From Flavobacteriaceae bacterium (GTDB lineage Bacteria > Bacteroidota > Bacteroidia > Flavobacteriales > Flavobacteriaceae), in assembly GCA_016763595.1 (NCBI GenBank), contig JAESTN010000002.1:1-5355 (forward strand): a stretch of 5,355 bases of DNA, read 5' to 3'. Position 1 is the first letter of the stretch; every line of letters starts with the position of its first letter. The translations under genes and the position numbers were made by a program. Positions 1 to 5,355 of this stretch are shown here, in pieces. Under the pieces are notes generated by a model. It searched no databases, was not told the origin of the DNA, and saw nothing but the letters and a program-made list of their open reading frames with translations.

Positions 1-858
1 AAAGATTTTTTAATCGCTGATTTATTGAATTCTGATATTGCTAAAAGAGAAATAGCGGCAATTTATCGTTGTGATTTGTCGCTGATCATTTCAACTTTTG
101 AAATGGAGCTACTTCAAAATGTTTTTAAAATTGATAGTATTTTATTGTATCACTTGCCTTTTTTATTAGAAGTAATTGAAACTAAAACTCAAGAGAATTG
201 GAGCCTTTTTGAAGAACGAAGCCATTTTGTTACTATTGGAAATTTTTTACATGCACCAAATGTTGATGCTGTTTTACAACTAAAAAAACACATTTGGAAA
301 GGGATTAGAAAGCAATTGCCAAATGCAGAAATGCATGTGTATGGAGTATATCCAACACAGCAAATTTTGCAATTACATAATAAAAAAGAAGGTTTTATTA
401 TAAAAGGGTTTGCAGAAAATGCAGACGAAGTAATATCTAATGCAAAAGTAGTATTGGCTCCAATACGTTTTGGCGCCGGAATAAAAGGGAAGTTAACAGA
501 GGCAATGTTAAACGGAACCCCTAGTATTACTACAACTATTGGCGCAGAAGGAATGCATGCTAATTTATCTTGGAACGGTTTTGTAATTGATAGCAATAAT
601 GCGTTTATAGAACGTGCAATTAAGCTATATACTGATAGAGAATTATGGGAAGAATCTCAAAAAAAAGGCATTGAAATCATTAACCTGTTGTACAATAAAG
701 AAAAATTGATTCCACCTTTTCTTTCTTTTATAGAAGTGTTGAAATCAAACTTAGAACAACATAGAAGTAAAAATTTTATAGGTAATTTACTTCAATATCA
801 AACATTAAGAAGCACCAAGTATATGAGTAAATGGATTGAAGAAAAGAATAAGAAGTGA
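1..858 (+). CDS. Glycosyltransferase, GT-B fold / GT4-like (5'-truncated by window edge)
   Basis: The frame is open from base 1 (K-D-F-L-I-A-D-L) to the TGA at 856-858, so the visible 285 codons are the C-terminal part of a longer protein; the in-frame TTG at 25 is not a credible start. Numbering from the first visible codon, residues 78-87 read TIGNFLHAPN, the typical first strand of the C-terminal Rossmann domain of Glyco_trans_1_4 proteins. Residues 154-174 carry the nucleotide-sugar-binding region (PIRFGAGIKGK, then LTEAMLNGTP), with K164 and E167 as likely donor-contacting residues; GAEGM follows. The classic E-x7-E pair is not intact, as in many GT4 relatives. The tail is basic (KYMSKWIEEKNKK) and has no membrane segment, so a cytoplasmic or peripheral enzyme is expected. 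By family, it would transfer a sugar from an activated donor to a glycan or protein acceptor; neither sugar nor acceptor can be read here. It converges on the next gene with a 3-bp gap. Confidence 0.88.
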   Translation, partial: KDFLIADLLNSDIAKREIAAIYRCDLSLIISTFEMELLQNVFKIDSILLYHLPFLLEVIETKTQENWSLFEERSHFVTIGNFLHAPNVDAVLQLKKHIWKGIRKQLPNAEMHVYGVYPTQQILQLHNKKEGFIIKGFAENADEVISNAKVVLAPIRFGAGIKGKLTEAMLNGTPSITTTIGAEGMHANLSWNGFVIDSNNAFIERAIKLYTDRELWEESQKKGIEIINLLYNKEKLIPPFLSFIEVLKSNLEQHRSKNFIGNLLQYQTLRSTKYMSKWIEEKNKK

Positions 859-861
859 CGT

Positions 862-1374
862 TTATAAGCCTATTTTTAATCCTAAAAAAACACTTCCTTT
901 GATGTTTCTATTGGTGTTGTACGTGATGGTCAAATCATTCCGATCTATTGCTTGATATATGATGCTTGCTCTTAGTTTTTTAGAAACCGGATAATTTACT
1001 TCAAAGTTAGCACTAAGTCCCATGAATTTCCCCAGATTTCTTAAAATTAACCCATGATCAATTAGCACTCCAAAATTAAATTTAGGTAAAAAAATAAATT
1101 CATGGATATAGCCAAAACCTAGTAAAAAACGTTTGAAATTTGACCCCAATAAATCAGCATATTCAATACCGACATACATTACAATTTTGCTGTTTGAAAA
1201 ATGAAAAGCATCAATTTCTAATTTGGTTAAAATGTCTGGAGTATACATTCCATTCCCTCTTTCATCACCTACAAAAAGCATTCTAAAATCTTGATGTACT
1301 GATAAAGACAAGTCTGATTGCCCTTTACAGAACAACACAGAAAGTAAGCAAAAACAATAGAGTAACTTTTTCAA
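862..1374 (-). CDS. Small exported protein, probable outer-membrane beta-barrel, function unknown
   Basis: I do not recognise a named family. The reading frame gives about 170 residues from the TTG at 1374 (MKKLLYCFCLLSVLFCKGQS), a textbook lipid-poor signal peptide with cleavage expected after KGQ. After cleavage the sequence is a series of alternating hydrophobic/polar stretches (KIVMYVGIEY, RFLLGFGYIHEF, FNFGVLIDHGLIL, GLSANFEVNY, LRASIIYQAI, GSVFLGLKIGL) separated by short polar turns. This is the pattern of a small outer-membrane beta-barrel of roughly eight strands. The start is uncertain because no in-frame ATG exists: another TTG at 1392 would add six residues (LTKLYT), and it directly follows a TGA. 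The Cys before KGQ has Phe at -1, so a lipoprotein is unlikely. A near-consensus -7 box lies about 60 bp upstream, so it may be transcribed separately from the gene before it. Exported barrel is an inference from pattern only; the coding call itself is fairly secure. Confidence 0.7.
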   Translation of the reverse strand: MKKLLYCFCLLSVLFCKGQSDLSLSVHQDFRMLFVGDERGNGMYTPDILTKLEIDAFHFSNSKIVMYVGIEYADLLGSNFKRFLLGFGYIHEFIFLPKFNFGVLIDHGLILRNLGKFMGLSANFEVNYPVSKKLRASIIYQAIDRNDLTITYNTNRNIKGSVFLGLKIGL

Positions 1375-1437
1375 GGTATACAGCTTTGTCAATCATTTTT
1401 TGCTGTTAGGGACTGAAAACATGAAAGGGAATTCGTT

Positions 1438-1445
1438 CTAAGATA
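1438..1445 (-). promoter_or_regulatory. Possible Bacteroidetes -7 promoter box for the small barrel gene
   Basis: On the minus strand this reads TATCTTAG inside TTTCGTATCTTAGAAC, one mismatch from the Bacteroidetes primary-sigma -7 consensus TAnnTTTG. No TTG is seen at the usual -33 distance. It would start transcription near 1431-1433, giving a leader of nearly 60 nt to the TTG at 1374. The location in the 123-bp gap between two minus-strand genes fits a gene-specific promoter. Confidence 0.4.
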
Positions 1446-1497
1446 CGAAATTTTAAGAATACATCGGTTTTTGCGCTTTTGGTGAAACAAAAAAATG

Positions 1498-2715
1498 TTA
1501 TTCTTTTGTCGGTTGATAGTTTAGAGGCAGCATATTTGCAAAAGATTCAAAGGCCCAATACCCTTCAACAAAAAGGGCATCTGGATCTACAAGAACTCCA
1601 GTAAGATCTATAATTGATTTGCCTTTTGTAAGTGTAATGTTTGAAGATTGAACACCAGTTGCCTGTTTCATTTTACCAAACATTCCTTTTAAATAATTAT
1701 CTTCTTCTTTTTCGTTTTTATATATAATTGAAAGATGATTTTTGAAGTTCAAATGAGGAGTACCCTTACTGAAAGAGGTCATTTCGTTGTACGGAACATT
1801 TCGCTTGTATAAAAAATCTTTATATTTTGGTTTTGAACTTTTTCCAGCAATTACCAATGCACTATCTAAAGGAGTTAAGGGATTTGTAATATTTCTTGAA
1901 ATATTGATGGTTTCTCTATAGAGATAAATTAACTCTCTTGCTTTTTTAATTTCTTCATCCGTTGGTCTTTCAGGGTTGCGTACCCTTTTAAATTGATTTA
2001 TTACAAAACCATCTTGGGTGAGGTTCTTTTTTAGTAAACTTTTTAAGAAATGTACTTGTGAACCATTATAGGCTTCTAGCCTATTGCGTTTCCATTTTTT
2101 CTTTACCCGCTCTTTTAAATTACGATATCTGGCATACCCGCTAAAAAATAGACGTTGATTTTTAATTGAGAACTTAATAAGATCATAGGTAATTAAATAG
2201 CCTAAATCTTTATGTTTAATTTTTAAGGGCTCTTTTGCTTCGGCAATTAATTCTCCAGTTTTAGAATTGTATTCAAAATGTAACGTTTTTGGGTTTAAAA
2301 TAATACACTCTTTGGCTAATTTCGACCTTCCTAAAAACAAACTTTTAAATCGGGATAAATTATATTTCCAGTCAGCATTGTAGTTTGTTTTTTTAAGAAC
2401 TACTTCACTTAAAATATGTAAGTCTGGAGCTAGTTTTAAGCGGAGAAATCCTATTTTAAAATTTGTATTTATTTTAAGCCTTGATGTTGAATATCCAATA
2501 AATGAAACTACTAAATCATAATTCCCTTTACTTACTTTTAATCTAAACTCCCCTTTGTTGTTCGTGGTGGTGCCAATAGTTGTGTTGTTTAAATATACAG
2601 AAGCACCTTCTAAATTTTCATTAGAATTTGTTGTCACTTTTCCTTCGATATATGTTTGAGAAAAAGTTGAAAGAGAGAGGATCGTTACTAAAAAAGTTAA
2701 AAGTCCTTTTTTCAT
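1498..2715 (-). CDS. Secreted CarboxypepD_reg-like domain protein of unknown function
   Basis: The protein is 405 residues, starting at ATG 2715 (MKKGLLTFLV). Residues 1-20 are a signal peptide ending FSQ, with the mature protein from T21. Residues 21 to about 107 are a carboxypeptidase-D regulatory-like beta-sandwich: IEGKV, LEGASVYLNNTTIGTTTNNKGEFRL, then SFIGYSTSRLKI, as in the N-terminal extension of many Bacteroidetes TonB-dependent receptors. No TonB plug or 22-strand barrel follows. Instead there are about 300 residues with motifs I associate with uncharacterised flavobacterial homologues: NADWKYNLSRFKSLFLGRS (115-133), CIILNP (137-142), LGYLITYDLIKF (171-182), DGFVINQF (235-242), and near the end GYWAFESFANMLPLNYQP (385-402). 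Residues 196-213 are strongly basic. Periplasmic or outer-membrane location is inferred. It lies 63 bp downstream of the M3 peptidase and may be read from its promoter; a poor -7-like TATTTTTA at 2730-2737 is the only local candidate. There is no basis for a specific activity. Confidence 0.85.
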   Translation of the reverse strand: MKKGLLTFLVTILSLSTFSQTYIEGKVTTNSNENLEGASVYLNNTTIGTTTNNKGEFRLKVSKGNYDLVVSFIGYSTSRLKINTNFKIGFLRLKLAPDLHILSEVVLKKTNYNADWKYNLSRFKSLFLGRSKLAKECIILNPKTLHFEYNSKTGELIAEAKEPLKIKHKDLGYLITYDLIKFSIKNQRLFFSGYARYRNLKERVKKKWKRNRLEAYNGSQVHFLKSLLKKNLTQDGFVINQFKRVRNPERPTDEEIKKARELIYLYRETINISRNITNPLTPLDSALVIAGKSSKPKYKDFLYKRNVPYNEMTSFSKGTPHLNFKNHLSIIYKNEKEEDNYLKGMFGKMKQATGVQSSNITLTKGKSIIDLTGVLVDPDALFVEGYWAFESFANMLPLNYQPTKE

Positions 2716-2761
2716 AGAAAAATTTTCAATAAAAATAAGGACTTATGTGTAATGTTTTGTC

Positions 2762-2778
2762 TAATTAAAAGTTAATTA
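2762..2778. repeat. AT-only inverted repeat just after the peptidase stop codon
   Basis: TAATTAA and TTAATTA form a perfect 7-bp inverted repeat around a 3-nt loop, directly adjoining the peptidase stop codon. A hairpin here would be weak because it has no G-C pairs, and no T tract follows on the minus strand, so it is not a standard intrinsic terminator. It could protect the mRNA 3' end or be chance in AT-rich DNA. Confidence 0.35.
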
Positions 2779-4797
2779 TTAAATTAAACCAGCTCTTTTT
2801 AACAACGCGTCTGGTTTTGGTTCTTGACCTCTAAAGCGTTTGTATAATTCCATTGGCTTCTCTGTGCCTCCTTTAGACAATACATTTTCTTTAAATTTTG
2901 TAGCGACTTCTTTATTGAAAATTCCTTTTTCTAAAAAGTATTCAAATGCATCTGCATCTAAAACTTCGGCCCATTTATAGGAATAATACCCCGCAGAATA
3001 TCCACCTTGAAATATATGAGAAAAAGCAGTGCTCATACAGTTTTCTTCTACGTCGGGATATAGTTTTGTTTCCTTAAAAGCAGCAGTCTCAAATTCTTTA
3101 ACAGAAGTAATTGAGTTAGGCGATTTTCCTCCGTGCCAATACATGTCTAATAGGCCAAAACTTAACTGACGTAAGGTTTGCATTCCTTCATGAAAACTTG
3201 CAGATTCTTTAATCTTTGTAACGTATTCCATCGGGATTACCTCACCAGTTTCATAATGTTTAGCAAATAATTTCAACGCTTCTTTTTCATAACACCAGTT
3301 TTCTAAAACCTGACTTGGCAGCTCTACAAAATCCCAAGAAACAGAAGTTCCAGATAAGCTGTTGTAAGTTGTGTTTGCTAATATACCGTGTAATGCGTGT
3401 CCAAATTCATGAAATAATGTAGTTACTTCATTAAAGGTTAATAAAGAAGGTTTTGTCTCAGTAGGTTTGGTGAAATTACAAACAATAGAAATGTGTGGTC
3501 TGTCATTTACACCATCTTTTACTTGTTGTGGCTTATAAGACGTCATCCATGCCCCATTTCTTTTTCCCGATCTAGGGTGGAAATCGGCATAAAAAACAGC
3601 AATAAAGTTTCCTTTTGTATCAATTACATTGTACGTTTTAACATCTTTATGATAGGTGTCAATATCAAAAACCTCTTCAAATTGTAAATCGTATAATTTT
3701 GTAGCGATGGTAAAAACACCGTCAATTACATTTTCTAATTTAAAATATGGTTTTAAAATTTCTTGATCTAGGTTGAACCGTTCTTTTTTTAGTTTTTCGG
3801 CATAAAAGGCACCGTCCCATTTTTGCAATTGATCAATTCCGTCTAGTTTTTTAGCATATGCCTCAAGTTCGTTAAATTCTTTTTGTGCAGCAGGCTTTGC
3901 TTTTTGTAATAAATCATTAGAAAAAGAAATAACGTTCTCAGGGGTTTCTGCCATTCGCTCTTCTAAAACAAAATGCGCATGCGTTTGATACCCTAATAAA
4001 TTTGCTCTTTGATGACGTAGCTTAACAATCTTTAAAACAATTTTCTCATTGTTAAAATCATTGTCTTGAAATGCTTTTTTACCCGCAGCAATTGCCAGTT
4101 CTTTGCGTAGATTCCTGTTTTCTGCATAGGTCATAAACGGAATATAACTTGGATAGTCTAAAGTGAAAACCCAACCTTCTTTATCTTTTGATTTTGCTGT
4201 TTCCTTGGCTGCTTCTTTTACGCTGTCAGGTAAACCGGATAAATCATCTTCATTAGAGATAAGCATTTCAAAATTATTGGTTTCTGCCAATACATTTTCT
4301 CCAAATTGCAATGATAATTTTGATAATTCACTATCAATTTCACGAAGTTCAGTTTTATCAGTGTCTTTTAAATTAGCTCCATTTCTTGCAAAACCCTTGT
4401 ATTGTTTTTCAAGTAACATTGATTGTTCAGGGGTTAACGAGAGTGTTTTTTTACTGTCGTAAACAGTTTTTACCCTTTTAAACAATTGCTCATTTAAAGT
4501 GATATCATTTTTAAATTCACTTAACCAAGGAGAGATTTCTTTAGCGATTTTCTGAATTTCATCAGACGTTTCTGCTGAATTTAAATTAAAAAAAACACTT
4601 GTAATTCTATCTAGTTTTTGACCCGTAAAATCTAATGCTACGGTAGTGTTCTCAAAAGTTGGAATAGCCCTGTTAGATGCTATTAACTCAATTTCTTTTT
4701 TTGTGTTTTCAATTTCAGTTTTTATTGCAGGTTTATAATCTTCTACAGAAATTTTTGAAAAAGGGGCTGTATTAAACTCTTGTAATAATGGATTCAT
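2779..4797 (-). CDS. M3-family zinc metallopeptidase (oligopeptidase A / peptidyl-dipeptidase type)
   Basis: A 672-residue cytoplasmic peptidase that by family cuts short peptides left from protein turnover. Counting from the ATG at 4797 (MNPLLQEFNTAPF), the zinc site is HEFGHALHG with H463, E464 and H467, and the third ligand is E492 in DFVELPSQVLENW, 28 residues after the catalytic Glu, the same spacing as in thimet oligopeptidase. H594 in FSHIFQGGYSAGYYSYKWAEV and the following tyrosines (Y600, Y604/Y605, Y607) match the substrate-binding loop of the family. The C-terminus (LSKGGTEKPMELYKRFRGQEPKPDALL) closely resembles E. coli oligopeptidase A (PrlC/OpdA), and the length agrees with its about 680 residues. 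Dcp-type carboxydipeptidase activity cannot be excluded, so no symbol is given. There is no signal peptide. In-frame alternatives are ATG 4809 and TTG 4818; the promoter box at 4821-4828 puts the transcript start too close for 4818 and favours 4797. All key residues are present. Confidence 0.95.
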   Translation of the reverse strand: MNPLLQEFNTAPFSKISVEDYKPAIKTEIENTKKEIELIASNRAIPTFENTTVALDFTGQKLDRITSVFFNLNSAETSDEIQKIAKEISPWLSEFKNDITLNEQLFKRVKTVYDSKKTLSLTPEQSMLLEKQYKGFARNGANLKDTDKTELREIDSELSKLSLQFGENVLAETNNFEMLISNEDDLSGLPDSVKEAAKETAKSKDKEGWVFTLDYPSYIPFMTYAENRNLRKELAIAAGKKAFQDNDFNNEKIVLKIVKLRHQRANLLGYQTHAHFVLEERMAETPENVISFSNDLLQKAKPAAQKEFNELEAYAKKLDGIDQLQKWDGAFYAEKLKKERFNLDQEILKPYFKLENVIDGVFTIATKLYDLQFEEVFDIDTYHKDVKTYNVIDTKGNFIAVFYADFHPRSGKRNGAWMTSYKPQQVKDGVNDRPHISIVCNFTKPTETKPSLLTFNEVTTLFHEFGHALHGILANTTYNSLSGTSVSWDFVELPSQVLENWCYEKEALKLFAKHYETGEVIPMEYVTKIKESASFHEGMQTLRQLSFGLLDMYWHGGKSPNSITSVKEFETAAFKETKLYPDVEENCMSTAFSHIFQGGYSAGYYSYKWAEVLDADAFEYFLEKGIFNKEVATKFKENVLSKGGTEKPMELYKRFRGQEPKPDALLKRAGLI

Positions 4798-4820
4798 TTT
4801 TTTTCGCATTGTAATCAATG

Positions 4821-4828
4821 CAAATATA
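4821..4828 (-). promoter_or_regulatory. -7 promoter box of the M3 peptidase gene
   Basis: The minus strand reads TATATTTG, an exact match to the Bacteroidetes -7 consensus TAnnTTTG. No clear -33 TTG is present, which is common. Transcription would begin around 4814-4817, about 17-20 nt before the ATG at 4797 and only 5-8 nt before the one at 4809. This box therefore helps choose the peptidase start and rules out the TTG at 4818. Confidence 0.6.
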
Positions 4829-4901
4829 ATTGTAAATAACTAGTAAAAGACCTCTCATTATTAAAAATAGAAGAAATGCTTAAACGATACTTATTTTTCT
4901 C

Positions 4902-4911
4902 CTATCGATAG
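4902..4911. repeat. Perfect 10-bp palindrome in divergent intergenic region
   Basis: CTATCGATAG is a perfect palindrome near the middle of the 190-bp region between the divergent peptidase and LamG genes. Flanking bases do not extend it. It might be a dimeric regulator site, but a 10-bp palindrome can occur by chance and no matching second copy is seen in the window. Confidence 0.25.
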
Positions 4912-4936
4912 TATTTGCTGTTTGGACTAGAATGTA

Positions 4937-4957
4937 GTTCTTCTCGATTAAAAGAAC
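4937..4957. promoter_or_regulatory. Inverted repeat abutting the LamG-gene promoter (possible operator)
   Basis: GTTCTT and AAGAAC form a perfect 6-bp inverted repeat separated by 9 bp. It ends two bases before the -7 box at 4960 and covers the place where the -33 contact would be. The position suits a repressor or activator site; no regulator is encoded nearby, and the arms are short, so this is a tentative reading. Confidence 0.3.
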
Positions 4958-4959
4958 AA

Positions 4960-4967
4960 TAAATTTG
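4960..4967 (+). promoter_or_regulatory. -7 promoter box of the LamG-domain gene
   Basis: TAAATTTG matches the Bacteroidetes -7 consensus TAnnTTTG exactly. Transcription would start near 4971-4974, giving a short leader of about 15 nt before the ATG at 4988. No TTG is present at the -33 spacing; the inverted repeat at 4937-4957 occupies that area instead. Confidence 0.58.
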
Positions 4968-4987
4968 AATAGCTAAAGAATGTCAAG

Positions 4988-5355
4988 ATGCTGAAAAAGT
5001 ATTTTTTTTTATTTCTAATAAGCGGTTCAAGCTTTTTGTCTGCACAGATACCATGCTCTTCTGGTTTTACTTTAAATGGGAGTGATGATTATATTACTGT
5101 GCCAAATACAGATGCAATTAATTTACAAGATACCGAAGACAGAACCATAGAGTTTTGGTTTAAAACATCCGATATTACAACAAGACAAGTATTATATGAG
5201 GAAGGAGCTCAAGTAAATACGTTGCTTTTTTTTATTGAAGATGGTCGGTTGTATTGTGGGGGGTATAGGTCAAATGCACAAACAAGCTCGAATAGGCGTT
5301 TTTTTAGAACTGCAACCGGAGATCTGGAAGTGGATACTTGGATTCATGTAGCATT
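4988..5355 (+). CDS. Secreted LamG/concanavalin A-like domain protein (3'-truncated by window edge)
   Basis: The reading frame runs from ATG 4988 to the window end without a stop, giving 122 complete codons. Residues 1-20 (MLKKYFFLFLISGSSFLSAQ) form a signal peptide with cleavage after SAQ. From about residue 26 the sequence follows the LamG / Laminin_G_3 jellyroll pattern: GFTLNGSDDYITVPNTDAINL, then RTIEFWFKTSD, RQVLYEEG, LLFFIEDGRLYCGGYRS, and WIHVA at the edge. Such domains bind carbohydrates or act as structural modules in large cell-surface or secreted proteins; flavobacterial ones often continue into further repeats and a type IX secretion or gliding-motility C-terminal domain, which cannot be seen here. 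The start is supported by an in-frame TAG at 4970-4972 and a perfect -7 box at 4960-4967. It is divergent from the M3 peptidase gene. Ligand and full length are unknown. Confidence 0.86.
   Translation, partial: MLKKYFFLFLISGSSFLSAQIPCSSGFTLNGSDDYITVPNTDAINLQDTEDRTIEFWFKTSDITTRQVLYEEGAQVNTLLFFIEDGRLYCGGYRSNAQTSSNRRFFRTATGDLEVDTWIHVA

Noticed and set aside
25..27. TTG at 25 as the glycosyltransferase start
   Set aside because: The same frame is open to base 1 with plausible protein sequence, and the N-terminal half of a GT-B enzyme is missing, so the gene begins outside the window.
189..596. A 135-codon minus-strand open frame
   Set aside because: It lies wholly antisense to the well-supported glycosyltransferase, and its translation shows no domain pattern or signal peptide.
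1326..1396. Overlapping 23-codon hydrophobic open frame from ATG 1396 (MIDKAVYLEKV...)
   Set aside because: Its hydrophobic look comes from the +1 reading of the barrel gene's signal-peptide codons, and nothing else supports it as a gene.
1446..1497. Intrinsic terminator after the CarboxypepD_reg gene
   Set aside because: There is a T-rich stretch and a GCGC core, but no stem of useful length followed by a T run could be formed on the minus strand.
2730..2750. ATAAG-TC-CTTAT followed by T residues as a terminator between the peptidase and the CarboxypepD_reg gene
   Set aside because: The loop would be too small and the remaining stem is only about four A-T pairs; it is also very close to the next start codon.
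3493..3687. A 64-codon plus-strand open frame
   Set aside because: It is antisense to the catalytic half of the M3 peptidase, has no promoter or known motif, and reads as a shadow.
4163..4462. A 99-codon plus-strand open frame
   Set aside because: It is antisense to the peptidase N-terminal half; its Ser-rich translation mirrors Glu/Lys codons of the real gene.

Overview
This looks like an ordinary stretch of chromosome from a marine-type Bacteroidetes bacterium, most likely Flavobacteriaceae. The reasons are strong AT richness, genes without clear Shine-Dalgarno sequences, -7 promoter boxes of the Bacteroidetes form TAnnTTTG in front of two genes, secretion signals ending in Gln (FSQ, SAQ, KGQ), a secreted protein with a carboxypeptidase-D-type regulatory domain, and a LamG-type surface protein. 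No rRNA, tRNA, CRISPR array, insertion sequence or phage gene is visible. The genus cannot be determined from this sequence.

Layout. Bases 1-858 (+) hold the 3' part of a glycosyltransferase of the GT-B/GT4 type; its reading frame is open to the left edge, so its start lies outside the window. It converges, with only 3 bp between stop codons, on a minus-strand series of three genes. In transcription order these are an M3-family zinc oligopeptidase (2779-4797), a secreted protein with an N-terminal CarboxypepD_reg-like domain and a conserved but uncharacterised remainder (1498-2715), and a small exported, probably outer-membrane beta-barrel protein (about 862-1374). The first two are 63 bp apart and may be co-transcribed. 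The third has a 100-bp leader with a near-consensus -7 box and no good ATG start. To the right, a 190-bp intergenic region carries two divergent perfect TAnnTTTG boxes, one for the peptidase and one for a plus-strand gene (4988 to beyond 5355) encoding a signal peptide and the start of a LamG/concanavalin-A-like domain.

How the genes work together. No shared pathway is evident. The peptidase is a cytoplasmic housekeeping enzyme for degrading oligopeptides. The CarboxypepD_reg protein, the small barrel and the LamG protein are envelope or secreted proteins. The glycosyltransferase probably belongs to a surface-glycan or glycoprotein pathway encoded mainly to the left. I found no convincing sign of a new defence or mobile system. 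The points most worth checking are the start of the small barrel gene, the promoter-based start of the peptidase, the structured divergent promoter region, and the uncharacterised C-terminal part of the CarboxypepD_reg protein.
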